Assembly: GCA_022376515.1 (NCBI GenBank)
Contig: WTXI01000148.1
Span: 1 to 64,000 of the forward strand
Direction of reading: 5' to 3'
Source: Lactifluus volemus
Taxonomy: Eukaryota; Basidiomycota; Agaricomycetes; Russulales; Russulaceae
DNA: 64,000 nt
The position numbers and the translations under genes are program-made. Of this stretch, positions 10,480 to 21,593 are shown in pieces. Below the pieces are notes generated by a model. That model was not told the DNA's origin. It searched no databases and saw only the letters and a list, made by a program, of their open reading frames with translations. Position 1 is the first letter of the stretch; every line of letters starts with the position of its first letter.

Positions 10480-12180
10480 CACAGCATGTAGCCACTCTTC
10501 ACAAGGCTCCGTCGTATTCGGCCACTTCTATGATGGCAACTCGAGCAATATCCCTTTGGACTATGTTCGCCTCAGGCCCTACCTCTTTTCCCTCATTGCG
10601 GGCGTCGTGTTGCAGACTGTCCACGAGGTCAAACCGACTATGACACCCGCAGTCCCAGCCACGGAGGACTGGCTCAAGGTTCTTGCTGGCCCTGAGCACA
10701 CGTATTCACTACCTCTAAGTCCGTTGTACAAGACACGTCTTACATCGTCAATCCTCTCCGCCGTATCCTAGCGACGATGTACTTCTACAATGCTTGAAGA
10801 ATATACTCGGACTTCGGGCCGGCTCTTTTCTACATTATCGTCGATGGGCTTGATGAATGTCCGAACCCATCTCGATTAACTTCACCGCGCGAGAGGTCCT
10901 CGAGATCACAGAGGAGCTCGTCAATTTTCACCTCCCACATCTTCACTTGCCCCTCGTGTCGTGAGAAATTCATCACCCGACTACTTCATGATCAGCCCCA
11001 CCAACTTGTTTATGGTGCTGCGCGTTCCTTTAGTGGGCATCACCGATTTCCTTGTCGTTGACATCAAATACAATTCTTCCTCCTGCCTCATCAGCTCCTT
11101 GGAGCACCAGGGTGGAGCCGCCGCCGTGCCTTAAGTTCAAGTATCAGCCCTCGCAGCAGTATGCGCCCATCCACGAAGCTACGGTCGCAACAAGCGCATC
11201 ATGGAGTTCTACTGGTGGTTTTTGGTTCAGCGATAACGAGAACCCCCCCGGAGCTTAATGTGCGTGACACCTTCACCGGTCTAGAAGTCCGCACTGACGA
11301 GGTTAAGACCAGTGGGTTTCGCCATTGTCACAGGCTGACTGGAATGAAGGCCACCTTTCCTTCTATCATCGACGGCGACTTGCTCCAGCTTGTTCACCTC
11401 TCCAATGGCTTTAAAGTTGTTCCCGGGCACAAGCAGTTGAGGGTTGGCGATATCTGCGATGGTTGTCGTTGGCGACTCAGGGAAGACTGTCAGGGTGGCC
11501 TTGTCTCGCGTGAAGGTAAACTGGTTATTGAAGTTCAGTCAAGATTCTTGTTCCGCAGTTGCTTGACAAACTTCGAAAACATCTTCGAGATTGTTGATGA
11601 GCTGATTACACTGAGCTTGCCTCTGATGTGCCTCCTGCTGCCTAAGGATCAGTTTGTTTGGTCCAACAGAAAAATGCTGGAGCCTGTCTCATCTTCTGCC
11701 TTCTCACACAAGTTACATTTAAAGACAAGGTGAACTATTGCTCAGTTGCTGTTGCTGGTATTGAATTTCATCTTACCTTGAGTGCAAATCCTTGCACCAG
11801 CCACCAATGAACCTTATTTAAAGGTCTTGGAGGCCCAACCACATCAGCAACTTTGTTGTCTGTGTTACCCCAGTGAGAAAAGTTCTTGAGGTAACTGCTG
11901 AGGTGCTGAGGTCATGCAGCCACCCTTAAGGGTCTGTGCTTTACTGGCCAAGGTTTGCATGAGCACAGTATGGAGGTGGAGTTGTATAACTCCTCTCCTG
12001 CTGCCTGTGCCATTGAGAACTCTGCTGACCACACATGACCTCTGCCTATGGATTTTCTATCAGAGTTTGTCCTTGAGAATTCTAAGATAATGGCCATCCA
12101 CTTCAGTGGAATCTGTTGGGAGTGCAGCCTTGCAAGGCATAAGTCAAACCATTGCTGCAGTCACATGTAATGTGATGCAT
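10480..12180 (+). pseudogene. FAS1: FAS1 (fatty acid synthase beta subunit) relic, dehydratase to malonyl/palmitoyl transferase region
   Basis: Fragments in several frames follow the order of fungal FAS1: SNIPLDYVRLRPYLFSL and ATEDWLKVLAGPE (10540-10700), VVQDTSYIVNPLRRIL (10722-10770), a dehydratase/MaoC-like part with YQPSQQYAPIHEAT, NVRDTFTGLEVR, TGMKATFPSIIDGD and GKLVIEVQSRFLFRS (11130-11570), then an FTGQG nucleophile elbow (about 11939-11955) followed by ELYNSSPAACAI and a TIHFGG-like IHFSG. The elbow serine is replaced (GQGL), and there are many stops and frame shifts. In yeast-type FAS the beta chain carries the transacylase, enoyl reductase, dehydratase and MPT active sites. The first CpG-free base is at about 11587 and nothing after it in this relic contains CpG. 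A foreign NACHT piece interrupts it near 10769. A dead copy. Confidence 0.75.
10769..10960 (+). pseudogene. Short NACHT-domain fragment inside the FAS1 relic
   Basis: Reading two frames gives LLQCLKNILGL, then the Walker B line YIIVDGLDECPNPS, then SPRE..VLEITEELVNFHLPHLH, a series typical of basidiomycete NACHT NTPases. No Walker A is present and the piece is only about 190 bp. FAS1-like sequence lies on both sides, so this is a patchwork insertion rather than a gene. Confidence 0.6.
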
Positions 12181-12336
12181 GACTGCTAATACCTGATGAT
12201 ACCCAAGTTCCATCTCAGTTCCCAATCTTAATAAATTTTGTAGTGTTCCACCTTTATTATGGACTTATTGTTATGGCTCTACTAGGGCTGGGTCCCAACT
12301 AGGGTTCAATTGGTTCTGGTCTCTCCTAAGACCTAG

Positions 12337-13146
12337 TGTTACAGTTATGCGGGCCATCTGGCCCATTTCTTACTATTTTCCGTCTACTTTTCGTCTTGTG
12401 TTATGACCTAGGATCCCTTTCCTTGGCCAGCCCCCTCTATTTGGCTTCTAGGGGCTGTGCATTGTCTTTTGGGACGTGTGTTTGACTCAGGAATCATGAC
12501 TCAAATCTTGAGTCAGCGTTCTTGACTCAGATCTTGAGTCAGACACACTGAGTCAGTTCTTGAGTTATCAGAACTGACTCAGGTCCTTAGTCAATGGTCC
12601 TGACTTCACTACTTTACTGTGACCCTTGTAGGATAGTTAGCTGGCCCTCTGTACACATAAATAGGGCCCTGTAGATGAAGCTAAAGCCCCAGCTTCAGCT
12701 TCATCGAGAATTACAGCTTGTTGCTTGACACTCAATCTCCCTCTCTTTTTCTTGTGCATCCTCTCTTCGTACCTTTGGTTAAAGGTACCTTTGCACCACA
12801 ATCAGAATATCTGTTCGCCTGTTTACGCCTTGTAAACAAGCTCACAGATGCCCTGAACCTTGTACGAAATTGAGGGTGAAGGATTGTCTAATTCCTCCCC
12901 CTTCATTTTGCACAAACCTTAGTTCAACCTCCCACAAGCATTCATAGAGGCGAGGAACCCCCTTCCCTCTGAGTATGCTCGCACCCGCATTGCAGTTGAA
13001 CTTACAGATCACCCTTCATCCATCTGCCACCATCTATCCTCTTTGGGAACAGTAACTCCAACCATTGCGTGCGCCAGTCCGTACTACCCACCTCACGTGA
13101 TACAAACCTGAGAGTTCGCACAGTCAAGTCTATCCTTCACAGGAAC
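12337..13146 (+). mobile_element. Solo LTR, family 1, copy 0, first part
   Basis: Begins TGTTACAGTTATGCGGGCC and carries the family's TGACTCA array, a TATA-like CATAAATAGGG at about 12656-12665 and the downstream R/U5-like region. It is split at 13146 by the nested LTR element and resumes at 21470-21593. The outer target duplication CCTAG is at 12332-12336 and 21594-21598, which proves one original insertion. No gag or pol of this family is present. Confidence 0.9.
12483..12581 (+). promoter_or_regulatory. Phased array of eight TGA(C/G)TCA sites (copy 0)
   Basis: Sites start at 12483, 12497, 12509, 12523, 12535, 12549, 12561 (mutated to TGAGTTA) and 12575, spaced 14,12,14,12,14,12,14. TGACTCA is the classic Gcn4/AP-1 bZIP target. 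The array ends about 75 bp upstream of the LTR's TATA-like box, the position of an upstream activating sequence. Confidence 0.8.
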
Positions 13147-13436
13147 TGTTGGAAATCAACTCCGAGCGAGTGGGAATTTTGGCTGAGGTAAATGACTCCA
13201 GATTTGGCTATTTAATATAGCACTTTACAGTACACTTTCTGCTACTTATGGGTGCTCTTCTGCCCCCTTTTAGCATACCATTTACTACTCAGAGCCCTTT
13301 CTTGAACCATCTAGAAGGCTTTATACATGTACATACACATATATACATGTCCAATCCCCCCCCTTGGGGGATATAAAAGTTGTACCTTCTGTACATTGCA
13401 ATATAAGGCTTTTGCCTCTGGGCTCATATTTCAACA
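13147..13436 (+). repeat. 5' LTR of the non-autonomous element
   Basis: 290 bp, TG...CA ends, paired with 21179-21469. Contains a TATA-like GATATAAAAG near 13370. Adjacent to the GGAAC target duplication. Confidence 0.9.
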
Positions 13437-15682
13437 GATTATGAGACCTGGGCTCTGGCCCAGTTGTCCAAGCACCTCACGCTCCTTATCCTTTTCTTGT
13501 TCCTCTTTCATCTTTTTCTGTCATGTGGTCCATGTCTTGGCACAACGCCGCCACCTCTATCTCTAGAGCCGTGATGCTCTCTCTCTCTGGTCACTCTGGT
13601 AGGCCCCCAGCAGCCACATCACCACCTCTCGCATCGCCAATGACGTTTGCATTGTTCTACACTGTCAGCACTACACTCCCTGCCCAGCTGCATAGTCCAC
13701 ATCGTCAGCACAGTCCATATGACCACGTCATCTGCTCAGCTTGCACTGTCAGCATCAGCCACACACTCCCTGCACCAGCTTGCACAGTCTGCGCCATCAA
13801 CACAGTTCACACCGTCAGCATCACTCGGCACTGCGACCCTCCTGGCAAACATGACACTGACTCACATCCCTGCCTTGACACACCACCTTTCAAACAAGAT
13901 AGGAGCGTCTTCTTCATGTGGCAGTGCCACTCGATCTCTTTTTACCTTCTCTCCTTCATCTACAGCCTGGATGCCATTGAAACAGCCTCGCCTGATCCAA
14001 CTGTCATGGCAGATCTTGCCAGCACAACTATATGGGCACACATACACGGCGCAACTTTGGGCGCAATCATACTCAACGCCAATGGCATCTACAGTCAACT
14101 CCAGCAACGTTAACGCATCAGCCACACGCCAGCTCTAGTGTTGTTCCAGCCTGGCTTGAGGCTGGCAGCCGGCCAAGGCTGGCCCCCCATGGGCCAAGCT
14201 AAGGCTGGCCAACTAAAGGGCTTGAGGGGTCCTGTGGCTCGGCTCCCCTCTCGGTTGAGCCGAAGCTGGCCGGTGTGGCCAGGGCTCTAATTAGTAAGCA
14301 TTAGTAAGCAGGGCATGCGACGCCACAACTATCCAGCTCATGCATGTGTAGTTTCTCTGAACTGTAACCTCTCTTACCTCTTTTGTGGTCTTTCTTTACC
14401 TATTTTCTGGTCGATGATCTACTGTTCTATCCAAGTTTCTCAACTGCCCCTGGACCATTGCCCCGACCATGTTTGACTTTCTCTGTCAGAACTGTCACCA
14501 CTGGCATGCTGGTGAGTCCTCATTATGTTTCATGGGCTATTTTTCACTGGTACCTTCAAGGTTCTTGCACTTGCTCAGAAGGCAAGCTAGTGAGTCGTTC
14601 AATTCTTGTTTATATCTGACGACTCCTGACATTTTTCCCCATCCGCGTCCCCCGTCACCTTTCTAACGGTCTAACCCACCACTCTACTTTGTGCCATCCA
14701 AATGTCAACCGTCTCTACCATCAAGTCTCTTGTCAAGGAGATTGGCGTCCTCTCCAACACCCTTTCTGACTCCGTGTTGAAGGCATCGAAAGCTGACAAG
14801 ATATGGTTGGTCATGAATTCAGAGGAGTGTGAGATCCCACACGAGACCTTTAATCGCCGATTTGATGCTTTGTTTGGGGAGGACTGTCGTGACTCAAATG
14901 GTCGATTACACTATGTGCGACAGGGTAAGTTCGGTATGGGTGTCATCGTATCGTATCTCCTCAAGGTCAACTGGGTGGTCGACTTTCCACTGGATCTAGT
15001 GGAGATCAAACTGCAATGTCTTATTATGGAACTCAAGCTCCTTCAGTGAGTACAACACTTGATATCTCATGGTGTCATGTTACTCATCAGTGGGCCATCG
15101 CTGTAGGCGGGATGATGTGCAATGTCCCATTTGCATCATTCACCCTGCTGCAAAACTCACGGATGCAGCCAATTCATTGGTGCCTGAACTTTCCTTTCAG
15201 CATCAGGTCATTGAAGAATACCGGTCGCGCCAGCCTTAAGATCCAGTCAACTCTACCAGGGAGTTGTCCCTTCCTGCAGTCTCAAACTCTTGTGGCAACC
15301 CTCGCCCAGGTGTTCCGTCATCCGATACTCCAACTCTGCATGCGAAGCAGCCGACAAAGCGCAACATCATTGTCACCAACATTGACAGCGACGTCGACAT
15401 TGAATTGGACAATCCATGGAAACCATCAAAGCGATGTACATTGAACGTTTTATTGTTGTATCTACCTGACTTACAGCCATATCTGTAGTAAAGAAGAAGC
15501 TCACGATGTCATCATCCTCCAGTTCGTTTGTGATTGGTACTGAGGTGTTGGATGACAGTGGGGAGGATATGACTGGGCTGACTGGTAAGGCATCTTTTAC
15601 TCTCCACCTTCGTCCCTCATATTTCCATGCCTCCAGGAATGCTCGGCAACCTGTTGACTGTCGATAATGATGGTCTACTTGC

Positions 15683-16453
15683 TGTTATAGACTGACACGT
15701 GCTTGCTGACTCATACTATACGTTTTCGGACTGCTGACTCATTTCTGCTGACTTTCTTGCTTATGTGAATGGACTGCTGATCGCTTTGTTTCAGATCGCT
15801 TACTTATTTTCTCTCACGACACAGCCTTGTACAGCCGCAAGCAACAGTCACATGCACAGGATGACTTGCTGATTCCTGAAACATGTTTCAAGCCCTGAAA
15901 GCTATACAAAGGTCACAGCCCCTACGGCTGTGTACATAGCCGTGTCTTCTTGTATATAAACCCTGTACTTTCTGCCCTAGAGACCTTAACATCAGGAAAA
16001 CCCATTTTGCCTTAAACTGTATTAGATGCTCCTTAAAGCTTACTTAAGATGTTGGTAATTAGATCCTCAACTTACCAACATTGAGGATCTAATTACCAAC
16101 ATCTTAAGTAAGCTTTAAGGAGCATCTAATACAGTTTAAGGCAAAATGGGTTTTCCTGATGAAGTCTCAGTTTTGTTTCGCAATCCAAGTCCTTCTATCT
16201 ATTAGAACCTTGTCTTGCCTAGAAGCATTCGACCTGAGAGAACCCTCTTGACATCACTCTTCACGACTTCTTGACACTTTGGTCTCACCCTGAGCCCAAA
16301 GCCCTTGACCTCTGAAACGCTCTTGACTTAGTCGTTTACTAAGTCTCATCTTTATCGAACCTTTGATCTTGACTTGCACGTCTTGCAAGTCTAGTTCTTG
16401 ACTTCATGAACGATCGTACACTTCGTACAAAGGTCTCACTTGGAACCTTAACA
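15683..16453 (+). mobile_element. Solo LTR, family 2, inside the hAT element
   Basis: 771 bp starting TGTTATAGACTGACACG and ending GGAACCTTAACA; the target duplication CTTGC lies at 15678-15682 and 16454-16458. It has a TATA box (TGTATATAAACC, about 15949-15960). Inserted in an exon of the transposase just upstream of the BED finger. Contains the large inverted repeat described separately. Confidence 0.88.
15990..16161. repeat. Perfect 80-bp inverted repeat with 12-bp loop
   Basis: Arms 15990-16069 and 16082-16161 are exact reverse complements around the spacer 16070-16081. Located just downstream of the family 2 LTR's TATA box, so any transcript from this LTR would fold into an 80-bp duplex. 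Confidence 0.95.
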
Positions 16454-18856
16454 CTTGCTGATGTAGACGTCCCAGCGGTAGACAGCAGTCCACCTGCCAT
16501 GCATGAAGATAAACGGCGGGATGTGGACCAATTTTTCCATCCTGCCATTTCTAAAGAAGTCAATGGGAAGGTGAAAAGATATTGTGTTTGCAAAATATGC
16601 CCGTGAGTAGCAGTTGACATCTATAACACATGCGATAACAAGGCCGCCTAGGAACATGAAGACTATTGTTGATGAAGTCACAACTTTGCGGCGCCATCTT
16701 GATGCTCACCATTTGGTCTGTGACTGATTATCTTTGCGTTACAATGACTTACTCTTGTTTCAGGGGAAGTATCACAATTGGGCAAAGGGTGCCAAGTTTA
16801 TATCAAAATTACCAAGCAATGTCAGAAGGTGGAAGGCTGCCACTGAGGAGGTCATGTGTACCCTTGATCGTGATCTTAAGGAGAGGCAGCCCCTTGAGCG
16901 TGTTGTTCCCTATTCAGCTCAAGCATTTCGTCGTCTTTCCATTGAGTGGCTTGTAGCTACAGACCAGGTGTGTTTTTTACATGCTGTCATGGTACCTATG
17001 TTACTTAGGTCTTGTGTAGCCGATCCAAAGCTTTCAACATCCTATGTTCATAGCTATGCTTAACATGGCATTGTGCACGACAAATGGTTTACATATCCTG
17101 GGTCGGAAGGTGACGCGGACTGAACTCATGAACACCTTTAGGAACCATCTGGTCAAACTGAAGGCAATATTTGCTGTAAGTTGTTGACCAAGTCGACAGA
17201 GATCATGATGTAACCCTCTGGATAATATAGGGGCCTACTGTGAAGGGTGAAGTAAGCTTTACTTGTAATGCTTGGCAAGCCAGCAACACCAATGTCTATT
17301 TCGTGGTGTCTGCCCACTGGATTGATGAGTCCACGCCTGCGAAGTGGGAACTATGTAGTGCATTAATCGGCTTTGTGCAGCTCAACAGTGCACATAACAG
17401 CCGTTGCCTTGCTCACATGTTTTTCAAAGTCATCCGACGTGTGGGCCTTCTGCATAAGGTGAGTCACTGATCTGTTCTTATTCATATTCGCTATCTCACG
17501 ATGAGTCGATGACCATAAGGTTGGTCATGTAACTTGTGACAACGCGTTCAACAATTGGACGATGATGAAGGAGCTGGCTGCCCAGCTGAAGATTGCTACG
17601 TCGAAGAAATACAATTAGCAGAAGAGAAAAATCAAGTAAGTGTATCATATAATCGTGCGATTAAACCCTAATCGTAATCGTGTCTTAGCTGTCTCGCACA
17701 CATTATCAATCTGGCCACCCAAGCACTTATCTCGACATACAGCAAGTCACTGCATTTTGATCCAAAGGAACCAGACACTCATTTACCTCAGTATCGGGAT
17801 GAAGTAGGACTAGTTCGTGCCATCGTTGTGAAGGTGCGTGTATCGTTGTGCTCAGTCGCGACCCTTACTTATCGTGTTTTAGGAACGTTCTTCTTCAAAG
17901 CGAAAAGATATGTGGAAGACCATTCAAATCAAGGCAAAGGTCGCAAAGCCTGTTCAACTCGTCCTCGACATGAAGGTCTGATGGTCATCCACCTTTCTCA
18001 TGCTTGATTGTGCTGAAAGGAACAAGGAGGTACGTAGCCACCATACTGTGTTCAAGATATACTCACAAAACATTTGACAGTATGTTGATGTCTTTGTTGA
18101 CAACCTCCGTTGGGAAGAACAAGATCCCATGAAATGCAACAAGATCCATGAGCTCAAACTCACCAGTGAGGAATGGTCCCGAGTTGGTCTCTTCCTTGGT
18201 CTTTTAAGTGTACGTTTTTCAGCTATGTCATTCTGAAAATAACTCTGAATGAAGCCTCAAATTCCAGCATGCTGATAACGCTCAGCACTTGTTCTTATAC
18301 AAGAGCGTTCCAACCCTTCATCGTTCCATCCCTGCCCTGGAAGCTCTACATAGAGCGTGGTCCAGTCGTGCTACATGTCCAAAGTATTCTCCCTTCGTTT
18401 CTGCGCTCGACGCTATGTGTGACAAGATCAACAAGTACTATGAGAAGACAACTGATTTCCCAGCATATATTATGTCCATGCATAAGCAATCCACATCTGC
18501 ACTCAATACACAACTAATGTGACAGCAGTCCTTGATCCACGGGAGAAGATGAAATACTTCAAAAAACACTGGCCTGCGGATCTTCAGGCTAAAGTTACAG
18601 CATGTTGCGAAGAAGTGGTAAGAGATTTTCCCAACCATATATATTAAGACACGCTAATTGTATGCTTACAGTTTAAAGAGCATTGGCAATCTTTGAATCA
18701 CACCTCAACGTCACTGCCATCAACTCAGCCTACCAAGACCAAATACTGCACACTCCTTCAAGAGGTTAGCGATAATGAAGACGCAGATATGGATGTAGGC
18801 CCAAATTACCCCAACAACCCTCAACGGCCATGGCTGCACGATTACCATGCATATAT

Positions 18857-19792
18857 TGTCACGGTTCACAGGGACCGTGGCTCGAAGTGAGCTTTGTTTG
18901 AGTTGGCTATTTGCTGTAGCGAGTTGGACAAGACTAGCAACACCAAATAGTCGATTCTAGAACACGCAGGCAAGGTCCAGTAAGGAGTAGACTTGACTGT
19001 GCGAACTCTCAGTGTTCGTATCGCGTGAGGCGGTTAATATGGGCCGGCGCACGCGATGGTCGGAGTTACCATTCCCAAAGAGGATAGACGGTGGCAGATG
19101 GGTTAATGACAATGTGTAGGTTCAACCGCAACATGGGTGCGAGTGTAATTGGGATGCAAGGGAGTCTCACCTTCCAAGGACACTTGTGGGAGGTTGAACT
19201 AAGGTTTGTAACGCGGACGCGGGGTGAGAAGTGAGACTACTTCTCACAACGCGTTTGTATTAGGGTTCAGGCGTCTGGGAACTTGTTTCAAGGAAATGGA
19301 ACAAATTCACAGATGTCTGATCGTGGCGCGAAGTACCTGGATCAAGGTACGAAGAGGGGATTCACAAGAAGAGAGGAGGAGATGCGATGCGAGTGTGATC
19401 AGGAGACAATGAACTGCGATTCTAGACGAAGCTGAAGCTGGGGCTTTAGCTCGTCTACAGGGCCCTATTTATGCGTACAGAGGGCCAGCCAACTATCCTA
19501 CAAAGGTCACAGTACAGTAGCGAAGTCAAGACTATTGACTAAGGACCTGAGTCAGTTCTGATGACTCAAGAACTGACTCAGTGCATCTGACTCAAGACCT
19601 GAGTCAAGAACACTGACTCAAGATTTGAGTCATGATCCCTGAGTCAAATACACATCCAAAACGGTGACGCACAGCCCCCAGAAGCGGAACAGAAGGGGCT
19701 GGCCAAGGAAAGGGATCCTAGATTGTAACACAAGTTGAAAAATAGACGAAAAACAGTAGGAAATGGGCCGGACGGCCCGCATAACCGTAACA
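18857..19792 (-). mobile_element. Solo LTR, family 1, copy 1
   Basis: 936 bp in minus orientation (minus strand starts TGTTACGGTTATGCGGGCC, ends GGTCCCTGTGAACCGTGACA). The target duplication TATAT is at 18852-18856 and 19793-19797. It splits the hAT transposase reading HDYHAYI / INAVEQVPEDW. No internal retroelement sequence. Confidence 0.93.
19548..19646 (-). promoter_or_regulatory. Phased array of eight TGA(C/G)TCA sites (copy 1)
   Basis: All eight sites are intact, starting at 19548, 19562, 19574, 19588, 19600, 19614, 19626 and 19640. The first three form a 12-bp inverted repeat (TGAGTCAGTTCT and AGAACTGACTCA) around a central site. The TATA-like CCTATTTATGCG (minus strand CATAAATAGG) is about 75 bp away at 19463-19474. 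Confidence 0.85.
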
Positions 19793-21178
19793 TATATTAA
19801 TGCGGTGGAGCAAGTGCCTGAAGATTGGAGTGCAGTTTCATGGTGGGGGGTAAGCGCCATCAAGTCGTCTCATATTTCAACTGATTCTTATGTGGTTTCT
19901 AGTATAACTCACAATGCTATCATTCCACATGGGTCTCACTTGCACGGGATTATCTTGCTGTCATGTCATCTTCAGTCTCGAGCGAATGCACATTCTCTCA
20001 AGGAGGAATCACGGTATTGAAGTGCCGCAATCGTCTCAAGGGGGACATTGTGGAGGCTTTGCAGTGCATCAAGAGTGCGATTCGGCAAGACCTATTTCAG
20101 CAGCCGTTGCCTTTGTCGTCTGAAGGAAGTGAATGTGATGATGAAGAGGATGAAGTGGATGAGCCTAGAAAGGAGACAGGTGTGGACATTGTGGATGTGC
20201 CTGCATGGGATGATATCTTTGTTGATGATCTCGAAGATGATGATGCTATGGACTATTCTGACTAGTTGAACTGACTCTGCTGTACCTAAAACATTCGAAG
20301 GGCAAGCTCAATAATAAAGTTGTCATTGATTCATGAATGCACGGGGTTGCCTGGTCGTGTGACTCATGCCAGATTTGAACTCACATGGGTCTGTGTGACC
20401 ACGCGAAATGTCCCGAAAGAGATATGTCTCAATTCTCAGTGTTGTAATAGTCTGTATGTACATTAAAAGGGCCAAAGAATTGTAGTGTGCTTTTCCCTTC
20501 AATCTGTGCCACTCCTCTTTCTCAAAAATCTCTCTGCCATATAAAAGCCCTGGCCCATAGCTGGGCCAAGCCAAAGCTGGCCCTCCCATTGGCTTTTGGC
20601 CAGGCCCATGATTTTGTTGGGCCAGGGCCGCCTTGTGGCGGGCCAAAGTCAGGTCTTTTGGGCCAAGCCGGGCCAGAACAACACTAGCCAGCTCAGACCA
20701 CGCCAACAACTGCTTTCAAATCGACTGGTTCTGAGCCTCTGACGACATCAGCGCAAATGGCCAACACCAATGTCAAGCCACTCACTCAACACAGCTCAAG
20801 CCCCCGCTGCTCGCTAACACAAACCAGCCTTCAAAGCCACTCGTTACACTCGCGCTCATACACCACGGCACGCCGTCGTCACAACATGCTATCCTTGCAT
20901 CAAACGCAGCCCTGGCGACACGCACACCATCACAAAACTGTTCCAACAAACACTCATTTATGGAGCTCGAGTCTCACTGCTCGCTCCACACAAGCTTGAG
21001 CCTGACGCCACTCACTCGGATCCCACAACGCTCGCTCACACAGCTTGAGCACAACACCGCTCACTCACAGAGCTCGAGCCCGTTATCCCAACTCCGTCAT
21101 CCACTCATACCAACAGTCACAACGAATGCGACCAGCACCTGCACATGACCAAATTCTGTCACGCGGGTTGAGGGAGCG

Positions 21179-21469
21179 TGTTGGAAATCAACTCCGAGCA
21201 AGCAGGAATTTCGGCCAAGGTAAATGACTCCAGATTTGGCTATTTAATATAGCACTTTACAGTACACTTTCTGCTACTTATGGGTGCTCTTCTGCCCCCT
21301 TTTAGCATACCATTTACTACTCAGAGCCCTTTCTTGAACCATCTAGAAGGCTTTATACATGTACATACACATATATACATGTCCAATCCCCCCTCCTTGG
21401 GGGATATAAAAGTTGTACCTTCTGTACATTGCAATATAAGGCTTTTGCCTCTGGACTCATATTTCAACA
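21179..21469 (+). repeat. 3' LTR of the non-autonomous element
   Basis: 291 bp, near-identical to 13147-13436 except for a cluster of transitions in the first 40 bases and one in the last 30. Followed directly by GGAAC. Confidence 0.9.
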
Positions 21470-21593
21470 GGAACTTGCCTGTGTGTTCTTAGATTGACTA
21501 TTTGGTGTTGCTAGTCTTGTCCAACTCACCACAACAAATAGCCAGACCAGAAACGAAGCTCACTTTGAGCCACAGTCCCTGTGAGCTGTGACA
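21470..21593 (+). mobile_element. Solo LTR, family 1, copy 0, remaining part
   Basis: Continues copy 0 after the nested element; ends CCTGTGAGCTGTGACA followed by the CCTAG target duplication (21594-21598). Confidence 0.9.

Larger units (their letters stand above)
14702..20265 (+). pseudogene. hAT transposase, intron-rich and disrupted
   Basis: Exon-like pieces in order: N-terminal MSTVSTIKSLVKEIG; a BED-type zinc finger (RYCVCKICP... TLRRHLDAHH, about 16570-16722); GKYHNWAKGAKFISKLP; TFRNHLVKLKAIF; FTCNAWQASNTNVYFVV; DNAFNNWTMM; CLAHIINLATQALIS; AVLDPREKMKYFKKHW; and the C-terminal dimerisation block with SVSSECTFSQGGITV followed by an acidic tail ending DDDAMDYSD. It cut and pasted the element as a dimer in the nucleus. 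It is dead here: solo LTRs break it at 15683-16453 and 18857-19792, and there are in-frame stops near 17617 and 17980. Confidence 0.85.
14136..20686 (+). mobile_element. hAT-superfamily DNA transposon with 8-bp target duplication
   Basis: Terminal inverted repeats start TAGTGTTGTTCCAGCC at 14136 and end GGCCAGAACAACACTA at 20686. The 8-bp target duplication GCCAGCTC is at 14128-14135 and 20687-20694, as expected for hAT. Subterminal regions at both ends are filled with GGCCAAGC/GGCTGGCC words, possible transposase binding sites. About 6.55 kb long, including a nested solo LTR of family 2 (15683-16453) and one of family 1 (18857-19792); without them roughly 4.8 kb. Carries a transposase relic at 14702-20265. 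Confidence 0.92.
13147..21469 (+). mobile_element. Small-bodied (non-autonomous) LTR retrotransposon interrupted by a hAT element
   Basis: LTRs of 290 and 291 bp (13147-13436 and 21179-21469) begin TGTTGGAAAT and end TTTCAACA; the target duplication GGAAC lies at 13142-13146 and 21470-21474. A purine-rich GGGTTGAGGGAGCG precedes the 3' LTR. Leaving out the nested hAT element, the internal region is only about 1.2 kb (13437-14135 plus 20695-21178) and encodes just low-complexity Ser/Thr/His/Ala-rich frames with no gag, protease, RT or integrase. This suits a non-autonomous element of the TRIM/LARD kind, with Copia-like LTR ends. The LTRs differ mostly by transitions near their 5' ends. Confidence 0.85.

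Noticed and set aside
12483..12581. Regular short repeats with even spacers, superficially CRISPR-like
   Set aside because: Units are 7 bp palindromes with 5-7 bp spacers inside a fungal LTR, found in four dispersed copies; not a CRISPR array.
13523..14138. Overlapping 196- and 163-codon frames
   Set aside because: Low-complexity Ser/Thr/His repeats in the internal region of the non-autonomous LTR element, open in two frames at once; not protein-like.
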